Positions 35,543 through 45,711 of a DNA stretch of 64,000 nt are shown here, one piece after another. A model generated the notes under the pieces. It made no database searches and was not told the DNA's origin. It was given only the letters and a program-made list of their open reading frames with translations. The position numbers were made by a program, and so were the translations under genes. Position 1 is the stretch's first letter. Each line of letters starts with the position of its first letter. Location: positions 1 through 64,000 of the forward strand of contig NZ_JAUXQZ010000016.1 of the NCBI RefSeq assembly GCF_030682035.1, written 5' to 3'. This DNA is from Brevundimonas sp. (GTDB lineage Bacteria > Pseudomonadota > Alphaproteobacteria > Caulobacterales > Caulobacteraceae).

Positions 35543-35704
35543 CCCTCAGCGCGGCGGGTGTGGCTAGGGATAACCCCGGCAAATACCGCGGGCCGCTGAC
35601 CGCCGCGCGGGAGAAAATAACCCATACTGACTACATCGCGGCAGCACACGTTTGGCCCGTTCCACAAGGCAAGCGCGGTAAGCAAGCACCAACCCCTGAA
35701 GCAG

Positions 35705-38452
35705 ATGGCGCAAGACAAAGCAACACCGCAGAGCCTGCAGGACCGCGTGCAGGCGCTGACGCAGCTGAACGAGGAGCTGCAGCAGCAGTTGCGCCAGCAG
35801 GCTGAGCGGCTGGCGGCGTATGAGCGCGCCGCCGGCGCCCTGGCCAGCGACCAGCAGTTCACCAGCGCCTTCGAAAACGCCGCCATCGGCATGGCCGTGC
35901 TGGGCACCGACTTCAAGCGCCTGCGCGTCAACCGCGCGTTTTGCGAGATGTTCGGTTATTCAGAGGCCGAACTGCTGGGGCCCAACGCACCCGATGTCAC
36001 CCATCCCGAGGACGCCGGCGAAGACATCCTGCAGCGCCAGCGCGCGCTGGCCGGCGAAATCGAGACCTACCAGCGCGAGAAGCGCTACAAACACAAGTCC
36101 GGCAGCATCGTCTGGGCCGTGCTGAGTTGCTCACTGGTGCGCGACGCACAGGGCAAGCCGCTGCACTTCATTTCGCAGTTGCAGGACATCACCGAACGCA
36201 AGCTCGCCGAGCAGCGCTCACGCGCCAACGAGGAGCGTTTTCGCGCGCTGGTCGAGTTGTCCAACGACTGGTTCTGGGAGCAGGACGAGAATTTCCGCTT
36301 TGTCCAGATCGCCGGCCAGGTCGCCGACATGGGCGCGCTCACCAGCAACAGCAGCATCGGCAAACAGCGGCATGAGTTGCCGTATGTGAACATGGACGAA
36401 AGCGTCTGGGCGGCGCACGAGGCGCAGCTCCAGCGGCGCGAGCCTTTTCGCGACTTCGAGGTCTCGCGGCTGGACGGCAAGGGCCGGGTGCGCCACCTGT
36501 CCATCAGCGGCGTGCCCATCTACGATGCCTCGGGGCGTTTCACCGGCTACCGCGGCACCGGCCGCGACACCACCGAGATGCGCCGCTCCAGCGACCGCGT
36601 GCGCGCCAGCGAGCAGCAATTGCGCGACATCACCGACACCGTGCCCGCGCTGATCGCCTATGTCGATGCCGACCAGCGCTGCCGTTTCCACAACCGCGCC
36701 TACCAGGAGGCCTTTGGCCTGTCGAGCGAGGAGATCCTGGGCAAAAGCATGCGCGAGCTGATGGAACCGGCGTTTTACGAAAAGCTGCGCCCCCGGGTGG
36801 AAGAGGTGCTGGCCGGCTACCCGGTGGTGTACGAACGCAAGCAGCGCTCGTCGAACGGCGATGTGCGCGACTATGTGGTCAAGTACTTCCCGCGTTACGG
36901 CGATGGCGAGGACGAGGGCAAGGTCATCGGCTTTTATTCGCTGGCCACCGACATCACCGAACTCAAGCGCATCGACCGCCTGAAAAGCGAGTTTGTCTCG
37001 ACCGTGAGCCATGAGCTGCGCACCCCGCTGACCTCGATCCGCGGCTCGCTGGGCCTGGTCTCCGGCGGCATGGCCGGCAAGCTGCCCGACCCGGCCATGA
37101 AGCTGATCGACATCGCCAAGAACAACTGCGAGCGCCTGATCCGGCTGATCAACGACATCCTCGACATCGAAAAAATCGAGTCCGGCAAGATGCAGCTGGA
37201 GCTGCAACCGATGGCGCTGCTACCGCTGTTGACCCAGGCCGTTGCCGCCAACCAGGGCTACGGCCTGGCCAACAATGTCAGCCTGGCACTGCAATGCGAC
37301 GACCCCGGGCTGCAAGTCAAGGTCGAGGCCGACCGGCTGACGCAGGTGGTGACCAACCTGCTGTCGAATGCGCTGAAGTTCTCGCCCGCCGGCGGCGTGG
37401 TCGAGGTGCATGTGCTGCGCGCCGGGCTGGGGGTGCGGGTCGAGGTGCGCGACCACGGCCCCGGCATCCCCGAGGAATTCCGCTCGCGCATCTTCCAGAA
37501 GTTTTCGCAGGCCGACTCGTCCGACACCCGCCAGAAAAGCGGTACCGGCCTGGGCCTGAACATCTCGCGCGCGCTGGTCGAGCGCATGGGCGGGAGCATC
37601 GGGTTCGACAGCCGGCTCGGCGAAGGCACGACGTTTTTCTTCGAGCTGCCGCTGTGGCGCGGGCCGGCCGACGCCGCGACGGCGGCGCCGCGTGCGCGCA
37701 TCCTGGTCTGCGAAGCCGACCTCGACGTGGCCCGGCTGATCGCCATCATGCTGGACAAGGCCGGCTTCGATACCGACCTGGCCCACAGCGCCGAGCAGGC
37801 TTCGGTGCTGCTGGCCGCCGGCCGCTACGACGCCGTGACGCTGGACCTGCGCCTGCCCGGCCAGGGCGGCGGCACCTTCCTCAACAGCCTGCGCCAGAAC
37901 GAAGCCACGCGGGCGCTGCCGGTGATCGTGATCTCCACCCTCACCGGCGACGGCCAGCTCCAGCTCGACCACACGCCCTCGTCGGTGTCGGACTGGCTGA
38001 GCAAGCCGATCGACGAGGCGCAACTGGTGGCCGCCATGCAGCGCGCGGTGGCCGACCTGCACGGGCGCAAGCCGCGCATCCTGCATGTGGAAGACGACAT
38101 CGACATCCAGCACATTGCCGCGAGCATCGCCGCCGACTTCGCGACCTTCGAGTTTGCCGGCAACCTGGACCAGGCACGCGCCGCGCTGCGCGCCCAGCCC
38201 TTTGACCTGGTGCTGCTGGACCTGACGCTGGGGAGGGAATCCGGCTGGGACCTGGTGGAACTGATCGACAGCCTGCAACCGCGGCCCGCGCTGGTGGTGT
38301 TCTCCGCCAGTGAGGTGCTGCCCGATGCCAAGACCCGTCCCGACGCGGTGCTGCTCAAGGCATCGACCTCCAATGCCGACCTGCTGGAAACCATAAGGCG
38401 CGTGCTGAAGGTGCCGGCGGCGCCACCTTCCGGCAGCTCCTCGGGCCGCTAA
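35705..38452 (+). CDS. PAS-domain hybrid sensor histidine kinase with two receivers
   Basis: 915 residues and no membrane helix, so a cytoplasmic sensor. A coiled N terminus (QLNEELQQQLRQQAERLAAY) leads to three PAS domains (about 48-165, 175-290, 305-425), HisKA with H436 in SHELRTP, HATPase (NLLSNALKFSP, DHGPGIPEEF, GTGLGLNISRAL), then two receivers with D714 (TLDLRLPG) and D839 (LLDLTLG). In receiver 1 the acidic pocket reads CEADLD, where one of the usual paired acids is alanine; receiver 2 has the normal VEDDID. No output gene is adjacent. ATG 35705 is the first plausible start. Confidence 0.88.
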   Translation: MAQDKATPQSLQDRVQALTQLNEELQQQLRQQAERLAAYERAAGALASDQQFTSAFENAAIGMAVLGTDFKRLRVNRAFCEMFGYSEAELLGPNAPDVTHPEDAGEDILQRQRALAGEIETYQREKRYKHKSGSIVWAVLSCSLVRDAQGKPLHFISQLQDITERKLAEQRSRANEERFRALVELSNDWFWEQDENFRFVQIAGQVADMGALTSNSSIGKQRHELPYVNMDESVWAAHEAQLQRREPFRDFEVSRLDGKGRVRHLSISGVPIYDASGRFTGYRGTGRDTTEMRRSSDRVRASEQQLRDITDTVPALIAYVDADQRCRFHNRAYQEAFGLSSEEILGKSMRELMEPAFYEKLRPRVEEVLAGYPVVYERKQRSSNGDVRDYVVKYFPRYGDGEDEGKVIGFYSLATDITELKRIDRLKSEFVSTVSHELRTPLTSIRGSLGLVSGGMAGKLPDPAMKLIDIAKNNCERLIRLINDILDIEKIESGKMQLELQPMALLPLLTQAVAANQGYGLANNVSLALQCDDPGLQVKVEADRLTQVVTNLLSNALKFSPAGGVVEVHVLRAGLGVRVEVRDHGPGIPEEFRSRIFQKFSQADSSDTRQKSGTGLGLNISRALVERMGGSIGFDSRLGEGTTFFFELPLWRGPADAATAAPRARILVCEADLDVARLIAIMLDKAGFDTDLAHSAEQASVLLAAGRYDAVTLDLRLPGQGGGTFLNSLRQNEATRALPVIVISTLTGDGQLQLDHTPSSVSDWLSKPIDEAQLVAAMQRAVADLHGRKPRILHVEDDIDIQHIAASIAADFATFEFAGNLDQARAALRAQPFDLVLLDLTLGRESGWDLVELIDSLQPRPALVVFSASEVLPDAKTRPDAVLLKASTSNADLLETIRRVLKVPAAPPSGSSSGR

Positions 38453-38453
38453 A

Positions 38454-38513
38454 CGCTCCTGTTTTGATAGCTGCTTGCGCTTGCCGGGCGGGCTTTACAG
38501 GCCGATTTGATGC

Positions 38514-38515
<2 letters not shown>
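38454..38515 (+). repeat. CR1 interspersed repeat, copy F
   Basis: CGCTCCTGTTTTGATAGCTG, CTTGCGCTTGCCGGGC, ending GGCCGATTTGATGCT. It lies exactly between two convergent genes. Confidence 0.8.
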
Positions 38516-39671
<1,156 letters not shown>

Positions 39672-39696
39672 TCATCATGGGCAGGACAATTGTCAG

Positions 39697-39760
39697 GCGC
39701 TCTGATTTTGATAGCTGCTTGCGCTTGCTGCACGGGCGCTGGACGCCAATTTAATGCATC
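39697..39760 (+). repeat. CR1 interspersed repeat, copy G
   Basis: GCGCTCTGATTTTGATAGCT, GCTTGCGCTTGCTGCACG, ending GCCAATTTAATGC. Confidence 0.78.
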
Positions 39761-39778
39761 AACCGAAGCAGCCGCAAG

Positions 39779-40261
39779 TTATTCCTTGTTGAGCCGGCGC
39801 CGCTCGACGGCGCGCCTCTTGCGCTGCCGGTCCAGGAACCAAGCCAGGAAGGGCAGCAAGACCATGGAGCCCGGGACCGCCCAGATGAACAAATAGGGGC
39901 TGACCGACGAGGCCGACCGCACCATGGCCTTGAGCTGGACTTTGTCTTCCGGCGTCCAGGTGCCGCCCTTGCGCTGCTTCATCAGCAACGGCCACGCGCC
40001 CTTGATCTGCGCCAGCTCTTCGCGAAAGCGGTGCTTCTCGCGGTGGTTGCTGGCCACGATGGAAACAAACCAGACCGGCGCCCGGCTCATTTTGGTCTGG
40101 AAGTGCGCGGTGCTGTCGGGGTCGAACACCTGCTGCGTCTCGACCACCGTGACTTCGCCGACCTCCACCACCGTGACGTCCACCGTGGTCACCGTGGTGC
40201 CCGGTTCATCCGCAAGGACGATGTCGGGAACAGTGGTGGCGATGGGGGGCATCTGGGTCAT
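39779..40261 (-). CDS. LETM1-like membrane protein of unknown function
   Basis: 160 residues from ATG 40261 (MTQMPPI). The N-terminal third is Thr/Val-rich and acidic (TTVTTVDVTVVEVGEVTVVE). The C-terminal half reads GAWPLLMKQRKGGTWTPEDK and YLFIWAVPGSMVLLPFLAWF, resembling the short LETM1-like region of bacterial hypotheticals, with one membrane helix followed by a basic tail (RQRKRRAVERRR). Function unknown. The next 246 bases to the helicase gene show no gene or clear site. Confidence 0.55.
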   Translation of the reverse strand: MTQMPPIATTVPDIVLADEPGTTVTTVDVTVVEVGEVTVVETQQVFDPDSTAHFQTKMSRAPVWFVSIVASNHREKHRFREELAQIKGAWPLLMKQRKGGTWTPEDKVQLKAMVRSASSVSPYLFIWAVPGSMVLLPFLAWFLDRQRKRRAVERRRLNKE

Positions 40262-40507
40262 GAGGCAATTATCGGACCGGGGTGTTCGCGCGCGTGTGGG
40301 AGAAGGGCTTGAGACAGCGACTCCCAGGCCCACCAAGCGACAGGAGGTAGCGAATACAAATGCGTTGATCGTTCTTGTGATTTATTTACTTCGGGTTTTA
40401 CCGCGCAAGCGTTGGTTCGCCACCTAACCCCGGGACAGCCCTGTAGCCCTTCGACGCATTAGCGGCGATGATGGTTGTCACAAAGTGTTAGCGGGTGGTG
40501 ACTTCGG

Positions 40508-42319
40508 ATGGCGGTACTTATTCCCTCGATGGGCAGCTGTGTCTCGCGCATGACCAGCGGAGAGCGCAGGCTCGCGGAACGGCTGGAGCAGAAGCTCGAT
40601 GACGATTACCTGCTCTGGTACGACGTGCCGGTGGGACCGAAGAACGCGCATCCCGACTTTGTCGTCATGCATCCCCGGCGGGGTGTGCTGGTGCTGGAGG
40701 TCAAGGACTGGCGCCTGTCCACCATCAAGCAGGCTGACCGTCAAACGTGGGAGATCATGCCTGACGGCATTCCCAAAAGTGTGCTCAATCCGCTGGAGCA
40801 GGCGCGTCAGTATGCGCACCAGGTGATCGACGCGCTGCAACGCGACAAGCAGCTCATTCAGCACGAAGGTCCTCACCAGGGCAAGCTGGCCTTCCCGTGG
40901 AGCTACGGCGTGGTGTTTTCCAACATCACGCGCAAGCAGTTCAACGACGCAGAACTGCACGGGGCGATGGAGAAGTCCCGCGTCATCTGCCAGGACGAGA
41001 TGCTGGAGTCGGTCGGCGCGGAAGAATTCCAGAGTCGTCTGTGGGGCATGTTCCCCTTCATGATGAGCGGCGTGATGTCGCTGCCGCAACTGGACCGCGT
41101 GCGCTGGATACTTTTTCCGGAAGTTCGTGTTCAACCTCAGGGCACCCTGTTTGACGACAGCGATACAGGCGCCGAACTGCCCGACATCATGCGTGTGATG
41201 GATATCCAGCAGGAGCAGCTGGCCCGCAGCCTGGGTGACGGGCACCGCGTGATTCACGGCGTGGCCGGTTCCGGCAAAACCATGATCCTCGGCTACCGCG
41301 CCGAGTACCTGGCGCAGGCCAGCACAGCCACCAGCAAACCCATCCTGATCCTGTGCTTTAACGAGCCTTTGGGCGTGAAGCTGCACAGCGTGATGACCGC
41401 CAAAGGCCTGGGCGGCAAGGTGCATGCGCGGCACTTTCACAAATGGTGTTATGACCAGCTCAAATACTCGGGGCAGGTGATGCCGCCCCAAGGCCCCAAG
41501 TTCGCGGAGGAACTGGTTGACCGTGTCATCCGTGCCGTAGACCGCAACCAGATTCCCAGCGGCCAGTACCAGGCGATATTGATCGACGAAGGCCACGACT
41601 TCCAGCCCGCCTGGCTTCGCCTCGTCACCCAGATGGTGGACCCGACCACCAACAGCCTGTTGCTGCTGTATGACGACGCACAAAGCATTTATGAACGAGC
41701 GCGCAGCAAGAACTTCAGCTTCAAGAGCGTGGGCGTGCAGGCCCAGGGCCGCACCACCATCCTGAAGATCAACTACCGCAACACCAAACAGATTTTGCAG
41801 ACCGCCAACCTGATCGCGGCTGACCTGCTGACGCCGGACGACAGGGACGACGACGGCATACCGCTGGTCAAACCCATCAGCTGCGGCCGCGAAGGGCAAG
41901 CGCCCGTCATCCTCAAACTGCCGACCCTGCGCGACGAAGCCTTCGCCATCGCCGACCACCTGCGCCACGCGCACCAGGAGGGCCACGCTTGGGGCGATAT
42001 GGCCATCCTGTGTCCGGACTACGACACCATGTACTTGTGCGCCGACGCTCTGCACCAGCGCAAGCTGCCCTTCAATCTGCGCCAACGGTCTGGCGACTAC
42101 AACCCCGGCGCCAACGCCATCCAGATCATGACCATGAAGGTCAGCAAGGGGCTGGAGTTCCCGGTGGTCGCGCTGCCGGGTGTCGGGCATATGCCCGCCG
42201 AGGGCGAAGACGAGCAGGAGGCCGCGCGGGTGTTTTATGTGGCGGCGACCCGTGCTACTCAAAAATTGATGATCACGGTAAGTGAAGATGGCGAATTCGG
42301 GCGGCGACTGAACAGGTGA
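40508..42319 (+). CDS. NERD nuclease-like domain fused to UvrD/REP-type helicase
   Basis: 603 residues. Residues 17-135 are a NERD domain with the nuclease-type residues D50 and E64-x-K66 (VLEVKDW). The rest is a superfamily 1 helicase: Walker A HGVAGSGKT (250-258), DEGH box AILIDEGHDF, INYRNTKQI, then KVSKGLEFPVVALPG and VFYVAATRATQKL. Such proteins occur in plasmids and defence or mobile islands and are thought to cut and unwind DNA; no specific role is proven. No strong ribosome site precedes ATG 40508. It opens an accessory segment reaching about 44.6 kb. Confidence 0.83.
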   Translation: MAVLIPSMGSCVSRMTSGERRLAERLEQKLDDDYLLWYDVPVGPKNAHPDFVVMHPRRGVLVLEVKDWRLSTIKQADRQTWEIMPDGIPKSVLNPLEQARQYAHQVIDALQRDKQLIQHEGPHQGKLAFPWSYGVVFSNITRKQFNDAELHGAMEKSRVICQDEMLESVGAEEFQSRLWGMFPFMMSGVMSLPQLDRVRWILFPEVRVQPQGTLFDDSDTGAELPDIMRVMDIQQEQLARSLGDGHRVIHGVAGSGKTMILGYRAEYLAQASTATSKPILILCFNEPLGVKLHSVMTAKGLGGKVHARHFHKWCYDQLKYSGQVMPPQGPKFAEELVDRVIRAVDRNQIPSGQYQAILIDEGHDFQPAWLRLVTQMVDPTTNSLLLLYDDAQSIYERARSKNFSFKSVGVQAQGRTTILKINYRNTKQILQTANLIAADLLTPDDRDDDGIPLVKPISCGREGQAPVILKLPTLRDEAFAIADHLRHAHQEGHAWGDMAILCPDYDTMYLCADALHQRKLPFNLRQRSGDYNPGANAIQIMTMKVSKGLEFPVVALPGVGHMPAEGEDEQEAARVFYVAATRATQKLMITVSEDGEFGRRLNR

Positions 42320-42436
42320 TGCCGCCGAACTTTCTTCCTAAACAACTTCGCGCGCCAAGCCACAGACGCCATAAATATTCAGCCCACATGTCATCATAAG
42401 CAACACATTTGTGAAAATAAGGCGTATCATCAGTCC

Positions 42437-42450
42437 ATGTGACATCACAT
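42437..42450. promoter_or_regulatory. dyad upstream of the putative toxin-antitoxin pair
   Basis: ATGTGA-CA-TCACAT, a perfect inverted pair 17-31 bases before the ATG at 42468, in the most AT-rich stretch around (42380-42470). The position fits autorepression by the HTH-bearing product of the following gene. The spacing is too short for a CRP site. Confidence 0.45.
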
Positions 42451-42467
42451 AAATCATATAGGACACC

Positions 42468-43181
42468 ATGATCACTCGACTTGCACTTGAACTTGAACTT
42501 GAAGAATTTCTTCGGCGATTTGCTGACTCGATCGATCGAATTTATGGTCGAGGCCTGGCGGCTACCTTGGCGACTGATGTACGCCAATCCACGTTGTGGA
42601 GCACCGTCATGCGCATGTATGAGTACGGCGTAGAAGGCCGCGTCTTCGATGGGCTGGGCGATGGGGATGGAAGCCTTGATCCAGACGCTCAGGACGCGAT
42701 GCTCTTCCTGACGGGGCTGCACGGTTTGACCCCTTTCCTTGAGGAGGACGAAGTACCCGTTCCTCACAAAGCAATCCGGGCCGTGGAAATGGCATGCACA
42801 CGCCACGTGCTAGATGGTGGCGAACGGTTTTACTCGATAGATGAAGACGCGCAATGGTCCGACTGTTTGTCTATCGCTGAGATCGCGTTGCTCGCGGATA
42901 TGGACGTGAAAAGCGTACGCAACGCCACGAGCGAAAAGGCCGCGGATCGTCTCCATACACAATTAACAGGAAAGCGCAGCCAAGTTCCCCTCGAAGAAGC
43001 TCGGCGATGGCTTGCGGGTCGCAAAGGCTTCGTCCCGAGTTCGAAGACGCCCGGTTCGACAGCCTCACTCTCACTCTCTGTCTCGGCCGGTACCTTCGGG
43101 CTTATTCAGGCTCAGGCGCAGGCAAATGGCATGGATGTCGAGACACTCATCTTGACCCTGCTCGGAAAGGTCGAGACGTGA
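42468..43181 (+). CDS. hypothetical protein with HTH-like segment (possible antitoxin)
   Basis: 237 residues, no family recognised. The first 75 residues look helical (LALELELEEFLRRFADSIDR). Residues of about 138-160 (LSIAEIALLADMDVKSVRNA) read like a helix-turn-helix, followed by QVPLEEARRWLAGRKGFVPS, reminiscent of regulators that combine an HTH with a helical N-terminal part. The stop overlaps the GTG start of the next small gene (GTGA), so they are translationally coupled. Base composition is lower in GC than the flanks. An antitoxin or regulator role is an inference from this arrangement only. Confidence 0.6.
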   Translation: MITRLALELELEEFLRRFADSIDRIYGRGLAATLATDVRQSTLWSTVMRMYEYGVEGRVFDGLGDGDGSLDPDAQDAMLFLTGLHGLTPFLEEDEVPVPHKAIRAVEMACTRHVLDGGERFYSIDEDAQWSDCLSIAEIALLADMDVKSVRNATSEKAADRLHTQLTGKRSQVPLEEARRWLAGRKGFVPSSKTPGSTASLSLSVSAGTFGLIQAQAQANGMDVETLILTLLGKVET

Positions 43182-43453
43182 GGGAGATAACCAAACATGC
43201 GGCGATACGCAGCCAGCAACGAGGTATTCCGCCATTGCTGGTCGATCTGCTCATCCAATTCGGCAGTACAGAACCAGCTGGCGGGGGCGCTGCAAAGTTG
43301 TTTCTCGACAAAGCCGGCCGAAGACGCCTGAAGGCATACGCAGGTCCGCTGGCGGCCGCGCTCGAGCCTCACCTTGACGCGTATGCAGTGCTGAGTCCGA
43401 CAGGTCAAGTCATCACCGTCGCGCACCGGCTAGAACGTATCCGACGACACTGA
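43178..43453 (+). CDS. small basic protein, possible RelE/DUF4258-like toxin
   Basis: 91 residues from GTG 43178. It starts REITKHAAIRSQQRGIPPLL and ends GQVITVAHRLERIRRH. The conserved-looking N-terminal KHA..R...RGI followed by a late VITV..R is the outline of short DUF4258/RelE-like proteins common in Proteobacteria, some of which are toxin components. It is strongly basic. Coupling to the HTH-like gene and the autoregulatory-looking dyad support a two-gene module. Function is unproven. Confidence 0.6.
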   Translation: MREITKHAAIRSQQRGIPPLLVDLLIQFGSTEPAGGGAAKLFLDKAGRRRLKAYAGPLAAALEPHLDAYAVLSPTGQVITVAHRLERIRRH

Positions 43454-43496
43454 ATTCGCGTCCAAAGCCCAAACTCGAACTACAAAAAATCTTAAT

Positions 43497-44072
43497 ATGA
43501 ATACAAACAACGACCCCTTCCAAGCCGCTCTGGCAATCTTTAACGCGGCCACCCCGGTTCTCCGGATTCATGGCCTTGGCGGCTCTCGCTGGAAACGCAA
43601 CGTACCCGAGAGCGACGCCCGTCGCGGTCCGTGGTTGCAAGCTCGCTACGAAGTGATCAACGAGACGGCATGGCGCGCAAAGGGGGCATGTCTGTACCTG
43701 GTGGCAGGAGGCAACGCCAAGATCCGCTACGTAGGCATCTCACGCAACGGCGTAAAGCACCGCTGGCGCACGTCGCCCGCTTATGACATCCTCACGGGAC
43801 AGCGACTCCCGGTCGACCAGCTTTTCCACAGCCAGTGCTGGAAACATATCGAACGCGAGGCCGCATCGGCCGCCGACGCCAACTTCGAAGTCCGGTGCAT
43901 CGAGGCGAACACCTTAGTGACCGTTCTCGAACAAATGGGCGGTCCGTTGAGGGGGTTTACGGTACTCCGCGACGATGGCGAGAGTGTCGTCGCGGGCGTC
44001 GAACGCTGGCTATGCAATCACAAAAGTCTGGATCTTGTTTCGTGGAACTCGGCGATGACTGGCAAGAAATAG
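43497..44072 (+). CDS. GIY-YIG-like domain protein
   Basis: 191 residues. CLYLVAGGNAKIRYVGISRN followed by GVKHRWR fits the start of a GIY-YIG nuclease (Y-x-V ... Y-V-G-I-S ... R). HIEREAAS may hold the later acidic residue. Typical members are about 90 residues for the domain; here it is embedded in a longer protein without other recognised parts. It may be an endonuclease of a mobile or defence segment. It lies 43 bases after the small basic gene on the same strand. Confidence 0.55.
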   Translation: MNTNNDPFQAALAIFNAATPVLRIHGLGGSRWKRNVPESDARRGPWLQARYEVINETAWRAKGACLYLVAGGNAKIRYVGISRNGVKHRWRTSPAYDILTGQRLPVDQLFHSQCWKHIEREAASAADANFEVRCIEANTLVTVLEQMGGPLRGFTVLRDDGESVVAGVERWLCNHKSLDLVSWNSAMTGKK

Positions 44073-44260
44073 GCTCTGCTCTGGCGGCTTAGAGTTCACG
44101 GAGAAGCGGAACGGGGTTCCACGATCCGCTTCGGACCAACCCATACCTTCCGTTCATCACCAAGGTCGCCAGCAAGCTTTTACGTTGCCGACGTCGCGCA
44201 TGTCCTAGCTCTTTGCTTAACATTTCGCAGCACATAACTTTCTTCCATTTTGAATACCTT

Positions 44261-44581
44261 ATGACAGTCAAGTCGAACGATCCTGCAGTTTATTTCCGCA
44301 CAGGCATCGCCATTCCGGTAGATCGCAAGCCCTTGTTTGAATCCCGCCTGAAGGAACTCGGCATGACAACCACAGGGGATCTCGTGACCTTTTTCATCTT
44401 GGCCGAAGGAGTTGTTGAGGCGCTGAAACCACTGGCCAACAAGTTTGCCGAACAGCAGCGCACCAAGAAGACGCCAGCTGCGCTACGGCGTGAAGCGACC
44501 GAAGCACTCAAGGATATGTCTCCCGAGGAGATTCAACGACTGATCGCCGCCGCCAGGATGTCCCCAACGGGAGCGCAGTAG
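44261..44581 (+). CDS. hypothetical protein, small DNA-binding-like
   Basis: 106 residues from ATG 44261. The segment AVYFRTGIAIPVDRKPLFES, RLKELGMTTTGDLVTFFILA has the beta-helix-helix rhythm of ribbon-helix-helix proteins but is not a confident match. The C-terminal part is helical and charged (AALRREATEALKDMSPEEIQ). It closes the accessory segment. The 188-base gap before it contains an 8-bp hairpin (GAAGCGGA/TCCGCTTC, about 44111-44141) that could end the preceding transcript. Confidence 0.55.
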   Translation: MTVKSNDPAVYFRTGIAIPVDRKPLFESRLKELGMTTTGDLVTFFILAEGVVEALKPLANKFAEQQRTKKTPAALRREATEALKDMSPEEIQRLIAAARMSPTGAQ

Positions 44582-44685
44582 GCACGGCAAGAGACGCTCC
44601 TGACTCGCGCCTCAGTCGCTCGCCATCCCTTACCATCTCCCCATCGCAAATCAGCCCAGCCGGGCACCCCACGGAGACAAACCCA

Positions 44686-45069
44686 ATGTTCAGTCATATC
44701 ATGGTCGGCGTCAGCGACCTCGAAGTTTCAAAAAAGTTTTACGACGCGGTGCTCGGCACCCTGGGCGTGGGCCCCGGCGTCGCCAACAAGAACCGCTACT
44801 TCTATCGCAGCCCGGGCGGCAGCTTCGGCATCACCACGCCCATCAATGGCGAAGCGGCCTGCCATGGCAACGGCAGCACCATCGGCTTCAAGATGGAGTC
44901 GCCCGAACAGGTCGAGGCTTGGCATGCAGCGGGTGTGGCCAACGGCGGCACGACGTGTGAAGACCCGCCAGGCCTTCGCGACGGTGCGGTGGGCCGGCTC
45001 TACCTGGCTTACCTGCGCGACCCGGACGGCAACAAGCTGTGCGGGCTGCACCGCCCGCCCGCCGCCTGA
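44686..45069 (+). CDS. VOC family protein (glyoxalase/bleomycin resistance type)
   Basis: 127 residues, one VOC module. It begins MFSHIMVGVSDLEVSKKFYD with the usual metal-site histidine, and ends YLRDPDGNKLCGL with the position of the C-terminal acid occupied differently (CGLH). Substrate unknown. Short spacing of 27 bases to the methyltransferase suggests cotranscription. Confidence 0.82.
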   Translation: MFSHIMVGVSDLEVSKKFYDAVLGTLGVGPGVANKNRYFYRSPGGSFGITTPINGEAACHGNGSTIGFKMESPEQVEAWHAAGVANGGTTCEDPPGLRDGAVGRLYLAYLRDPDGNKLCGLHRPPAA

Positions 45070-45096
45070 CCGCTCAGAAAAAAAAAGCAGTCACGC

Positions 45097-45705
45097 GTGA
45101 CCTCTGCCAGTGACTCCTGGTTCGACGAAGCCTACTACCAGCGTTATTACTTCGACGAGAAGACCGGCGTGGTGGACCCGGCGCATGTCGCGCGCCTGGG
45201 CAACTTCGTGTGCAGCTACCTGAAGTACCTGCGCGTGCCGGTGAAGCGGGTGCTGGACATGGGCTGCGGCATTGGCGTGTGGCGCGAGATCGTGGCCACA
45301 CACTTTCCTGAGGCGACTTACCACGGGGTGGAATACAGCGCGTACCTGTGCGAGCGGTATGGCTGGGAGCGCGGCTCGGTGGTGAACTACACAGCCAGCG
45401 AGCCCTTCGACCTGGTGATCTGCCAGGCCGTGCTGACCTACCTGGACGCGGCGGACCTGAAGCTGGCCCTGCACAACATTGGCCGCCTGACCCGGGGCGC
45501 GCTGTATGTCGAGGCCGCGACGCGCGAAGACTACGAGCGCGACGTCATCGACGATGAACTGGCCGACCCGCGCCTGTATCGCCACCCGGCGCAGCTGTAC
45601 CGCCAGGGCCTGCGCCAGGGCCTGACCGAAGTGGGCGGCGGCGTGTGGCTGAGCCGCCGGCTGGATGTGCCGCTGTTCGAGCTCGAATGCGCGGGCCGCC
45701 GCTAA
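45097..45705 (+). CDS. class I SAM-dependent methyltransferase
   Basis: 202 residues from GTG 45097. The AdoMet-binding motif I is VKRVLDMGCGIGVWREI (about 49-65), and motif II ends at the acid in HGVEYS. EPFDLVICQAVLTYL matches motif IV. Substrate unknown. It is followed after 6 bases by the DTW-domain gene, also with a GTG start. Confidence 0.8.
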   Translation: MTSASDSWFDEAYYQRYYFDEKTGVVDPAHVARLGNFVCSYLKYLRVPVKRVLDMGCGIGVWREIVATHFPEATYHGVEYSAYLCERYGWERGSVVNYTASEPFDLVICQAVLTYLDAADLKLALHNIGRLTRGALYVEAATREDYERDVIDDELADPRLYRHPAQLYRQGLRQGLTEVGGGVWLSRRLDVPLFELECAGRR

Positions 45706-45711
45706 ACGCTC

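Noticed and set aside
40262..40507. tRNA gene or attachment site at the island edge
   Set aside because: No cloverleaf or TTCGA-type T-loop with matching acceptor stem, and no direct repeat with the 44.6 kb end could be found by eye.
42437..42450. CRP/FNR binding site
   Set aside because: The half-sites TGTGA/TCACA are separated by only 2 bases instead of the 6 required for CRP.
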